Assembly: GCA_036850595.1 (NCBI GenBank)
Contig: CM072163.1
Coordinates: forward strand, 882,604 to 946,603
Source of the DNA: Rhyacichthys aspro
Taxonomy: Eukaryota; Chordata; Actinopteri; Gobiiformes; Rhyacichthyidae
Direction of reading: 5' to 3'
DNA: 64,000 bases
The notes under the pieces were generated by a model, which searched no databases, had not been told where the DNA came from, and was given only the letters and a program-made list of their open reading frames with translations. Both the position numbers and the translations under genes were made by a program. Positions 1 through 10,200 of the stretch are shown piece by piece (the stretch's first letter is position 1; each line of letters starts with the position of its first letter).

Positions 1-526
1 TTGCAACAGTAAAATGTTGTACTATCAACCGTTTCCAGACCGTTTGTTTTTTCACAAATCACACGAGCAGAAAGCATCTAACAGTTCACTCGCTGTAATT
101 ATTCTCACTTCTGTCCTTTCTGTCGTCACACCTCTGCCTCTGTTTCCTCCCAGAAGTGACCTTTAGATCTGAGGAACATAACTTGACTGAACACCTTCAG
201 TAAATCCATTAAACAGTGGCTCATCTGATCAAATCTTACATCTTGACTTGTGCTCATCTTCTCTTTTCTTTAAATCTGTGTCCGATGCTGGGTTTTTTAT
301 GACCTGCTCCAACTTTTGTGATGTTATGTCTTGCTGTGTGTGTTTGGACTAATGTACTCTTGTTGATTAATGTGCACTGTCCCTTATTAAATCAAATAAA
401 CACAAACACAAGAGAGAATTCAAGCTGTAAACCAAGCTTTTCTGAGAGAATTTCATGGACTGTCCCTCAGGCCTTTATCTAAACTAGAACTATTTCTGAC
501 TTGATTTACTTTTTATGTCTTTTTCA
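1..526. other. 5' flank of the GPCR locus, no gene seen
   Basis: AT-rich sequence without a credible coding exon. It ends in a pyrimidine tract and CAG at about 516-527, a plausible 3' splice site for a 5'-UTR intron in front of the GPCR exon. No core promoter motif is convincing. Confidence 0.4.
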
Positions 527-555
527 GGTTTTGATCTGATCAAACCATTTCCAGG

Positions 556-645
556 ATGATCGACACCAACAGTTCTTTGTTGCGGGACCAATTAGAGCCT
601 CCCCTCTGCTTCTCCTTGACCGACGAAGCCCTGAACCAGGACTAA
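556..645 (+). other. Short ORF resembling the GPCR N-terminus (duplicated start)
   Basis: A 29-residue ORF begins MIDTNSSLL and ends at TAA 643-645. The GPCR 121 bp further on begins MIETNTASL, with similar nucleotides around both ATGs. This looks like a duplicated and decayed first-codon segment; it could also act as an upstream ORF in the GPCR leader. There is no transmembrane segment. The similarity is seen directly; the duplication is inference. Confidence 0.45.
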
Positions 646-676
646 ATCCAGCTTAAACCAGTTCTGAACCGGGACC

Positions 677-1711
677 ATGATCGAGACTAACACGGCGTCG
701 TTGTGGGAGCGTTCGGAGGAGACCCACTGCACCGTTTGCTGCTGCACCACGGCCAACAAAATCCTCATGGTCGTCTTCATGGTCCTCCTCATCGTCGCCA
801 TTTTGTTTGGGAATATCGTGACTCTGGCCGTGGTTTTGGGAACTAAACACTTCCACAGTCCGCAGGGTTATCTAAAAGCCTCTCTCGCCTCGAGATCTGG
901 CCGTCGGGTATCTTCGTCGTGCCGTTATCCGTCTACGCCGAGGTGTTTTTAATGTCGACGGATTCGGCTCCGGAGTGGACTTTGTATAACTCCCAGTTGG
1001 TCAGCTTCCATCCGTAACTTCATCGGTCCCATCTTCGCCGGATGTACTTTCGTCTCCATTACAACCATTTTTCTGCTCACCATCGAACGCAGCATCGCCG
1101 TCTTGAGGCCGCTCCACAAAGACTCGGTCATCACCAGAAAACGGACGACTATTCTCATCATTTTCTCGTGGCTCGGGAGTTTTTTCCTCGCAGTTTCGCC
1201 GATGATATTCAGCAACGAGATCGCGCTGGAGTATAATTCCTGCAGCCGAATGTGCAACTACGCTCTGGGAACGATCGGCGAGTTTCAGAGTCAGGCTTGG
1301 AACATACTTCTTCTTTTCCCCGCGTTCGATTTCACGCTTCTCGGAGGAACTGTGGTCATTAATATCATCTCTTTGTCCAGCATCAGGCAGCATTCGAGAA
1401 GGAGGAAACACCTGGCGGAAACCGAGTGCCAAAGCACGACAAAGCCAACGTTTTCCGACATCAAAGCGGCGAAAACGATCGGGGCGCTGACGGTGGCGTT
1501 CACCGCTTCGTTCACGCCCATCGCGGTGTTTGTCGTCGGGAACGTTCTGGGGAATAAATGGTGTAACTTCTCCTACTTCGCCTTTGATTTTGGTAACAGC
1601 TGCTGGAACGTTATCATCTACAGCGTCAGGGATCAGAAGTTCAGAGTCTGCGCTCACAAGCTGTTTGTGCCGTTTCAGAGGACCAACTCCACCAAGACTT
1701 CGACAAAATAA
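677..1711 (+). pseudogene. Rhodopsin-like (class A) GPCR, single exon, frame broken by indels
   Basis: The first part (677 to about 890) gives an extracellular N-terminus with clustered cysteines, TM1 (VVFMVLLIVAILFGNIVTLA, with the conserved GN) and the start of TM2 (YLKASLA). The last part (about 1015-1711) gives TM3 ending in ERSIAVLRP at the E/DRY position, TM4 (IIFSWLGSFFLAVSP), TM5, a basic third loop, TM6 and TM7 ending NVIIYSV in place of NPxxY. Between them the frame changes three times: about 888-894 (net -2 or +1), an extra G at about 906-908 and an extra C at about 1008-1009. The three changes together restore the original frame, and TM2 and loop residues (DLAVG, then IFVVPLSVYAEV) can be read across them. 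This is either a young pseudogene or uncorrected indel errors in the assembly. The subfamily is uncertain; it looks like an aminergic-type orphan. Confidence 0.72.
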
Positions 1712-2680
1712 GACTGACATAGACTTGAGATGGACTTTTTGATATTTTTAGTCTCCAGGGCTGGAAATAATCACCAAATACAGTAAAAATCCACTGTTTA
1801 TCCCAACATTTATCTCTGGTTTTATAAGGTTAGGCTGAGAGTGTTCCTGCTTTATTCACATCTTTCTAAAGTTTCAGAGGCTGCTGCAGTTTCTTACAAT
1901 TTAAGTTCCTAACTCTTTCATGTCTCAGTTCTGCTTCTGTTTAATGCAATGGAGACAGAACATGGAGTGGATTTATTTCACAAAGTAAATGCCAGAAGAC
2001 CTCACTCCGTCTGAATCCACAAACAGCTGCTGACAATGAACACTAGCTTTGTTTCTACCTTTGGGAAAGTGGACGTCTCTGATGGAACTAAAGCCCCACG
2101 TTTAAACCAAAACTCATTTGGTGTGATGTGCTTTTATGGGATGCTTCAGATCTCTTTTGGTAATAGAGACTTACCGTTCCACTCCAGACGGAACAGGGCT
2201 AAAAGCATTACATGAATAAATGAATATTGGTTCAGGAGAGGGCTTCGTAGCTTTTTAGCAGTGCATTATTGTACAAGATGAAAGGATTTGGGGAAATATT
2301 CTAAACAGACTAGACTTTATCTCCAGTGGTTTGGAAAATACATTTCTCTTTATAGTTCTCAAAATATCTGCTGCCACATGTTCTTTTTAAAACTCAAGTT
2401 CAATTTAATTCATTTTCCTATAGCCCACAGTTCAATGTCATGATAACAGTGTCCTCTGAGGCTTTACAGACTGTTTTAAAGAGAACAGATCTGTCCCTGC
2501 AGCCTTCATTAGGATGACCAAAGAAACCTCCACATCCTCGTAAAAGAGTACTTCTGAAGAGATATTCATTTGTTCAGGTTCAGACTGTGTCTTACTCAGT
2601 TCTGTCCCCAGTTCACTGTCTCATCTGCAGCGAGAGCTCATTACAGAAGCTGCAGCCTGGATTCAGCCAATGTACTGCAC
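1712..2680. other. Intergenic, no gene seen
   Basis: AT-rich sequence after the GPCR. No ORF with family features, no tandem array and no structural RNA was recognised. It may hold the GPCR 3' UTR. Confidence 0.4.
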
Positions 2681-2681
2681 G

Positions 2682-2890
2682 TCATGACAGTGTGGGTTAC
2701 AAGGCAGCACTTCTCACGAGTCCTGGGTTCAATCCCCCCAGAGAGGGGTCTTTCTGGAGGGGTCTGAATGTTCTGCCTGAGCTCAAGTGGGTTTTCTCCT
2801 GTTTCAACCAATAACTGTAAAAACATGCAGACTCCAGGCTAATCCTCCTCCTTTGGTCAGTGTCAAGTCCAAGACTCAGATCTGGAGAGG
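2682..2890 (+). mobile_element. Degenerate tRNA-derived SINE (V-SINE/DANA-type core)
   Basis: A B-box-like GGGTTCAATCC (about 2727) is followed by the vertebrate V-SINE core order: a TCTGAATGTTCTGCCTGAGC-like block, GTGGGTTTTCTCC (2789) and AAAAACATGCAGACTCCAGG (about 2819). Fish V-SINE elements share GTGGGTTTTCTCC and AAA(G/A)ACATGC in this order. The copy is decayed and no target-site duplication was identified. Family assignment is from memory of the consensus. Confidence 0.55.
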
Positions 2891-4580
2891 GTCCCCAGCG
2901 ACACTAGACTGGAGGGTTTAATTGGAGAGAACTCATTTTCTTACAGGGACAAACATTTAGCGAAAATAAAAATCGAAAACAAGACGTTTCTCTTTGCCGA
3001 TCAGAAACAATGAAATAGAAAACACAGAAATAATAATGTATTTATTTTTTTTATTTTGAAAAAGAAATTTGTTAAAAAAAAATAGAGTAAAATAGAGTGA
3101 AACAAATGTTTAAAATAAATAAGTACAAACATAAATAATTAAATAAAATAAAAATAAGTGAGATAAAACAAACAGTTTATTAAACACTTCATTAAAGCCA
3201 GATTAAATAAGTTGTTCACGTTTAAAATGGGACGGAGACGGCAGCAGCTGCACCAGACTCAGTGTTTACTCTCAGTGAAGCTACGAGGCTAACGTTAGCT
3301 ACATATCACAATATTAAGCATTTCATAGACATTTAACGTTCATATTTCATTTTTCCATTTTATTTTCTTAATTTAAAGTGAGATCAAATAACTGGTTTTT
3401 CATTTACTATTTTCATTTTCAAAAAACAAAAGTACTTTTTTCACATAAACCACAGTGTAAACCATTAAAGTGTGACATGTTTGATGTGATCTGTGACATG
3501 TACGAACACAACTGTTTCTAGACCTTCTCCAGAGACTACAGCCAGACAAATGTGGAGCTCTCTGATGAACACCTCTAAGAGAAGGACATTACTTCATGTT
3601 TTGCCAAAACCTTTTCTCTTTCTTCTCTGAATAATCAAAACATGTCTCTTTTTCTCTCTCCAACAACACTGTGAAGCCAAAATAGAGGCCTGTAGCTCTT
3701 TGTACAATGATTCAAATAAGACAAGGTAAAGATGCATTAATGTCATTCCAATGCAGTTCAGCAGCGTTTTGATTACACACAAAAGCCCACAGTGTTCTTC
3801 TGAATCAGTCGATCATTTCCAGCCCTGGACTCGAGCCTGACTCTGTTCAAGTGCATGTGTTTGTGGACTGTATCTGTCTATAGCATGGGAACTGATCACG
3901 TTTTGGGCTTTTGTCTTGTTCTGTGTAAAAAACTGAAGCCTGTTTCTGTCAATGGATTTAATTAAAACAAGAATGAAGCTGAAAGGTGCAGTATTCGGAG
4001 TGAATTATTGTAATTAATGCAAATGACAAGCCTTTAGACACAATACAATCTGGGAGAGTGTGTTTAGAACGACATATTTTCAGTCAAATAAGAAAAATAC
4101 TGAGCCGTGGACATGACAGTACATTTAAAAACACAATGCAATGTCTTTTAAAACCTCATTTTGTCCCCAACCTTTTCAGAATTGCGTTTGTATTATTATT
4201 ATTCTCTTTTGTGACATAACGGCAGCCGCCTCAAAAGGCTTTTACAGACGAACAAGTGGCTGAAGAACCTTTAGAAAGGTTCTGTGTGAGACAGAAACAG
4301 CTCCAGTGATGGCTCTTATCTGTGGCTTTTCTTTTCTGTGTCTCTGTGATTCACAAAGAGCTCCATCTGCTGCAGATAACACTCTCTCTTTTAGCTTTAG
4401 TCCTATCTTTGACCTCTTTGTGAGCAGCTCCCTGTTTGTTTCTCTTTTCAAACAGAAATATTGACTTTGATTCATGTTTTTTCAACTTTCTAAAGTGTTA
4501 AGAGTTAGAACTTGTCTTAAGACAGTTTTGTAAAGGTCTTGGTGTTATCATGGTCTTGATTCATAAAAGTCTTAGTCTTG
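2891..4580. other. AT-rich intergenic DNA, no gene seen
   Basis: Long A/T-rich stretch with A-runs at 3040-3180. About 3268-3317 holds a roughly 50-bp segment (CTCAGTGAAGCTACGAGGC onwards) that recurs inverted at about 19231-19280, so part of it is a dispersed repeat. Nothing coding was recognised. Confidence 0.45.
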
Positions 4581-4585
4581 TCTTA

Positions 4586-4774
4586 CATCAAGACCAACCA
4601 AGACCGACCAAGACCGACCAAGACCATCCAAGACCGACCAAGACCAACCAAGACCAACCAAGACCAACCAAGACCGACCAGAGACCGAGACGGACCGAGA
4701 CGGACCGAGACAGACCGAGACAGACCGAGACCGACCGAGACGGACCGAGACGGACCGAGACAGACCAAGATCAC
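4586..4774. repeat. 10-bp minisatellite, AAGACCGACC / GACGGACCGA units
   Basis: About nineteen 10-bp units. The first half is AAGACCRACC and the second half is GACMGACCGA, so the array switches unit type at about 4680. Because 10 is not a multiple of 3, the overlapping open frames are an artefact of the repeat and are not annotated as genes. Confidence 0.9.
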
Positions 4775-5226
4775 AAATGGCGTAACTGTCTCTTCTTGGG
4801 ATTGAATTAAATCCTCTTATTTTATATTTAAGTTAAAAAATCTGCCTCTAACTTGATCCAAGACTGGACTAACACTTTTGGCTAATTTTAAATAAATGGT
4901 CATGGTCGATCTTATTAAATTCATGGCGCAAAAACCAAAGTGAAAAGAAAAGTAACTTAAAAGAAAAAAAGAAACAGTATTTATATATGTCAGATATAAA
5001 CACGTCATGTCTCTGTGAAAAAGACTAAAGAAACCTGAGACAAAACTGAATGAAGGAAGGGATTTAGGACACAAGGCGACACGGGGAACAACAGGTCGAG
5101 GACAAACCTTGACTCTTCCCGAGGCATGATGGGAAACTGCCACCACAGAATAATGTTCTCTGTTATATTTGATGTTGGCTCAAGGCTAAAGACCAAAGAA
5201 AAACAGGTTCTTTCTGAGAAACAGTC

Positions 5227-5692
5227 AGTTTATTGTAACAGGAATTATCTGAAAAAATGAGACCTTAAGACATGATCTAGTCTTTATAATGAAGGATTTT
5301 AATAGATGAGAATGATCAGTCCACAGCAGGATTTTGTCCAATCACAGCTCACTTCAGGTAAAAAGGAGCGCTCCCATTGGTCGACACTGATGTCAACAAC
5401 GAAGGAACAAGGAAATAAACCAAGGAAATGGGTTATTCTGTTGGAAATATGTCTTATTTTACAGAGAAACAGCTCAAAACAGAGATAATTACAGGATCAC
5501 TACAGTCTACAACGATAAACTCCAGAGATAAAAGTTTCAGCTCAGATCTAAACTTCCATTTAATGTAATGTATTAGTATTTTGTGAAGAAAAATTGGTCC
5601 AGTTTGACCTTTTTTAAATGAAAGAAGCAGGAAAGGTTCCTGCTTCTGTTGGAGGAGAGTGGGACAAAAACTAAATCAAGTTCTGCAGCTTT
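5227..5692 (+). mobile_element. Dispersed repeat family, copy 1 (non-autonomous element)
   Basis: This segment is nearly identical to 53863-54292 over about 430 bp, both starting AGTTTATTGTAACAGGAAT and ending in a region with GCAGGAAAGGTT and a CTTTAAG end. No terminal inverted repeats, tRNA promoter or coding capacity were seen. 3'-end fragments are at 36590-36680 (+) and 57675-57790 (-). Copies at four unlinked sites indicate a transposed element of unknown class. Confidence 0.7.
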
Positions 5693-6759
5693 AAGTCATA
5701 AATAACAAAATATGTAAAAATGTCTTATGCTCATAGGAAGCTTAAAACGTTTATGCAGCACACACAGGTTTAAACCAAATATACACTGTTTTTTAAGTCT
5801 TATAGGATTTATTTGAGCCTCACTGCATCATAATCTATTGTATGCTCACACTGAGCAACGGAACAAAACCAGTGATAATTTTGTTGAGTAATTTTTGTCT
5901 TCGTCAACAACATATTGCGTTCAAAAACAAAACAAAAAGTAATGAATGAGAACAAAAACTCTGACTAAATGTATCGACAGTTTCAAAACAAAACTAAAAG
6001 GAACAGAGAGTAAATCCATCAAAAGGAGAGGAGTTGAGAAGAGATCAATCAGACTCAGGTTTTTGAGCGTCGCTGAAGTGATGTCAGACACAAACATTTG
6101 TTAGAGCCTCGGGAAGACGACAGGAGACCAAAAGAGAACCACTTTAGATAGAAACTATGTTAACACTTGGAACCTGAATACCAGGAACAGGTTAGGACTA
6201 GTTTACTTTCATTCAGAGACATTAATACTTCACTGACTCAGTTTCTGAAAGTTTTTGGGGCAAAAAGAAGAGTGTGAGGTGTTGAACTGCAGTGATTTCA
6301 TTCACAAAAAAGCACAGAACAAACCTCAGCTGTGTGTATAGTTTTTTCTTGCGTCGTGAATCTGAAACTGAATGAACTGCTCATTTCAATGAAGGTTATT
6401 CTTCTTCTGCGGTTATTCTACGTGTCAGAGTTTACTTGGGTCTCGTTGGTCTCGGGGACAGAGTCTGAAAAGAGACTCAAGGTAATGACACATGATTACG
6501 GGCCTTTTATGAAGGAAAATGGCCTCCAGAGAAAATGCAGGACAGAAAACCATACAGCGCTTTTATTTAATGTGCAATGCTTTTTTTTCCCAAAGAAATA
6601 AATGGAAATGTATGATTAAAGGTCACTGCTCAGTTTTACTTCTTCTTGTTACAAACCTTTATAAAACAGAAATCTTTGAGTATTTTTTTTTTTTTTGAGT
6701 ACATTTGAGGCTGTCACTGCTGTCTTCTTCTTTTTAACAGCACTTCGCCTCAGGTCAAG
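5693..6759. other. Intergenic, no gene seen
   Basis: AT-rich. An 89-residue open frame at 6332-6601 has one hydrophobic stretch but no family resemblance, splice context or partner exon, so I do not call it. Confidence 0.35.
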
Positions 6760-6779
6760 GGTCTCGACAGGACCTCTCT

Positions 6780-6960
6780 CTCTTTCTCTGTAATAACCGT
6801 CACAGTTCCTCGTTCATGCCCTGCTCACATCACATCGACTACTGCAGCTCTCTTCTGTTCCGTCGACTCTAGAAACCCTCCATAATCTTCCTCTGGTCCA
6901 GAACTCAGAACCCTCCACTCTCTGGCTTCATTTAAATATTCATCCTGCAGTTTTTCACCT
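6780..6960 (+). mobile_element. LINE reverse-transcriptase fragment (C-terminal part)
   Basis: One frame reads HIDYCSSLLFRRL, a TAG, then KPSIIFLWSRTQN. This matches the L2/Rex1-type LINE motif S(R/H)xDYCNxLL followed by LxxLQxVQNxxxR. A stop and frame slips show it is dead. It abuts the first assembly gap. Confidence 0.55.
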
Positions 6961-6995
6961 TCGGCTCATTTCTTGAATCAGAAAATCAATGAACA

Positions 6996-7057
6996 NNNNN
7001 NNNNNNNNNNNNNNNNNNNNNNNNNNNNNNNNNNNNNNNNNNNNNNNNNNNNNNNNN
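6996..7057. other. Assembly gap (62 N)
   Basis: A run of 62 N. It lies just beyond the CD83 stop codon on the CD83 3' side, so the CD83 3' UTR may be incomplete. Confidence 1.
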
Positions 7058-7263
7058 CCCAAGACTCTCAAATAAACCCACTGCTGCGTAAACGAACTCC
7101 TCACATCTTTTCCTTTGCTTCACAAAAAATCTGAGCAGGAACAAAAGCATCACATTTTCAAAAAGAGCGTGAAGTATTTTCTTTGAGGTTTCCAGCTCAG
7201 TGTAAACATAGACTTTGGGAATATCCAGCTTTAGAAAACGACGACAGAAAAGGTGCTTTGTAT

Positions 7264-10200
7264 TTAAACCTCCATTACTTTTGGCGGAGAGTTTTTTGAA
7301 GGAGTCGGGCCCAAAGTGTAGATCAGCATCAGCTCCTGTTTCTCCGGTAAATGGGACGGATCGGTGTAGAGTTCTTTTTCCGGCGTCTTGTTTTTTATCA
7401 ACATCATGTTCTGGAGGTTTCTCTGTGGAAGGAATAAGACACAAAGAATGAATTTAGACAAATGTGACGGATATAAACAGGTTTTAGATTCATTTTAACT
7501 GATCCTGGATGGATTTGAACAGGTTTTTGTTGGATTTGAACAGATTTTAGATGAATTTGTTCAGGTTTAAGTCAAATCTGAAAAGGTTTTAATAAGATTT
7601 GAACAGGTTTTAGTTGGATTTAAACAGGTTTTAGTTGGATTTGAACAGGTTTTAATTAGATTTTAACCTGTTTTAGTTGGATTTAAACATGTTTTAGTTG
7701 GATTTAAACATGTTTTAGCTGGATTTGAACAGGTTTTAATTAGATTTAAACATGTTTTAGTTGGATTTAAACATGTTTTAGTTGGATTTAAACATGTTTT
7801 AGTTGGATTTAAACATGTTTTAGTTGGATTTAAACAGGTTTTAGTTGGATTTAAACAGGTTTTAGTTGGATTTAAACATGTTTTAGCTGGATTTGAACAG
7901 GTTTAGTCCGATTTCAAAATGTTTTAGATTTGAACAGGTTTTGCCTTACTCTTACCATTAATCCACATTTACTAATTTATTATTATTAATAATAATAAAT
8001 AATATCAGTTTCATATAGAGCTTTTTAAAAGAAACTCAAAGACGCTTAACAATTTTAACACAAGAGACATTAAAAACCGTATTTATCTCAGATCACGTGA
8101 AAGTCTCGAGGTTAAATTTAGATCCATGAGACTCTGGCTTTAGTTCAGCTTTAATCATAATCCACCTTAAAGTCAAATAAAGAACAGAAAACATACAGCA
8201 GTGTCTTGTTTTTTACCCCGAGCATGTTTCTGAGGTTTCTTTGTGGAAGGAATGAGAAACAAATCATTCATTTAGACGCGACAAATGATTATCGCGTGAT
8301 GGAAATGGTTTAAGGGAAAGACTCAGACGTGAAATAATGCCACAGTTTGTCCACAATCCCATAACTATCCACGTTTCTGTTGCGTCATGTGTTAATAACT
8401 GTTTGTGTCGTTTCTGGAGAACCGAAAGCAGTCCCTAGACAGAGACGCTTAACGAGGGACGCTATAATAAGAGCTGTTTCTGTGGGATTCAAGAGTGTGA
8501 GAAGCAGAACTTACGTAACTGAAGAGGAAAATCACCAGAGCAAAGAATAACACTCCCACAGCTCCCAGTACGATCATGTAGCTGTCGTTTAGTCTCTCGG
8601 GGACGGGCTCTGGGACGGTCTCGGGGACGGTCTCTGGGACGGTCTCTGGGACGGTCAGGACTAATGTGGGACAGCCTGAAAACAAAAGAGAAATACTGGT
8701 GAGAACAGGTCTAAACCAGGTCTAAACCAGGACTAAACCAGGACTAAACCAGGACTAAATCTGGATTAAACAAGGACTAAACCAGGACTAAACCAGGACT
8801 AAACCAGGACTAAACCAGGACTAAACCAGGTCTAAACCAGGACTAAACCAGGACTAAACCAGGACTAAACCAGGACTAAACCAGGTCTAAACCAGGACTA
8901 AACCAGGACTAAACCAGGACTAAACCAGGACTAAACCAGGACTAAACCAGGACTAAACCAGGACTAAACCAGGTCTAAACCAGGACTAAATCTGGACTAA
9001 ACCAGGTCTAAACCAGGTCTAAACCAGGACTAAATCTGGACTAAACCAGGTCTAAACCAGGACTAAACCTGGACTAAACCAGGACTAAACCAGGTCTAAA
9101 CCAGGTCTAAACCAGGACTAAACCAGGACTAAACCAGGACTAAACCAGGACTAAACCAGGACTAAACCAGGACTAAACCAGGTCTAAACCAGGACTAAAC
9201 TAGGTCTAAACCAGGTCTAAACCAGGTCTAAACCAGGACTAAACTAGGTCTAAACCAGGTCTAAACCAGGTCTAAACCAGGTCTAAACCAGGACTAAACC
9301 AGGTCTAAACCAGGACTAAACCAGGTCTAAACCAGGACTAAACCAGGTCTAAACCAGGACTAAACTAGATCTAAACCAGGTCTAAACCAGGACTAAACCA
9401 GGTCTAAACCAGGACTAAATCTGGACTAAATCTGGACTAAATCTGGACTAAACCAGGTCTAAATCTGGACTAAACAAGGCCAGTCATGAGATGCAGAACA
9501 GAAAGTAATAAACAGAGCACTGTGTTATAATGAGATAACCTTCTGTTCTTTCACTGATAAGAATAGTGCTTTGTTTGGTGTTTTTTATTTTACAAAAGCA
9601 AGCATTCTGCCATTTTTCCTTCGTCACTTTCACCAAAAGTGCCTGTTCATTCTGAATTATTGGATTTCTCTGAAAAAACAAGAAAAACACTGAGGCCTAG
9701 ACCTAAAGGTTTATTCCATAAAGGAAATAAACCCAGAGTCTGAGTCATTTTGTTGTGATTTTTGTTCCATAAAAACATCAGGTTCATCATGAGTCAGACC
9801 CAGCCACAGGAAACATTAGTCTGAGGGACTTAAACAGGTTTTAGGTGGATTTGAACAGGTTTTAGGTGGATTTGAACAAGTATTAGTCAGATCTGAAAAG
9901 GTTTTAGATCATTTTAAACTGATCTTGGATGGATTTAAACAGGTTTTAGTTGGATCTGAACAGGTTTTAGTTGGATCTGAACTGGTTTTGTTGGATTTGA
10001 GCAGGTTTTAAATAAAGGTAAACAAGTTTTGGTTGGATTTGAGGAGATTTTAGATGGATTTAAACAGGTTTTAGGTGGATGTGCATTGTTTTTTGTTGGA
10101 TTTGAACTTTTACTTTAATTTAAGCAGGTTTTAGATGGATTTTAAAAGGTTACTACCGTCACTAATCCACATTTACTCTTGTTAAACAGCGTACTTATCA

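Noticed and set aside
1001..1720. 239-codon minus-strand frame across the GPCR
   Set aside because: Antisense shadow of a real, GC-rich coding exon.
4550..4810. Basic RPTKTDQ-rich frames on both strands
   Set aside because: Artefact of the 10-bp minisatellite.
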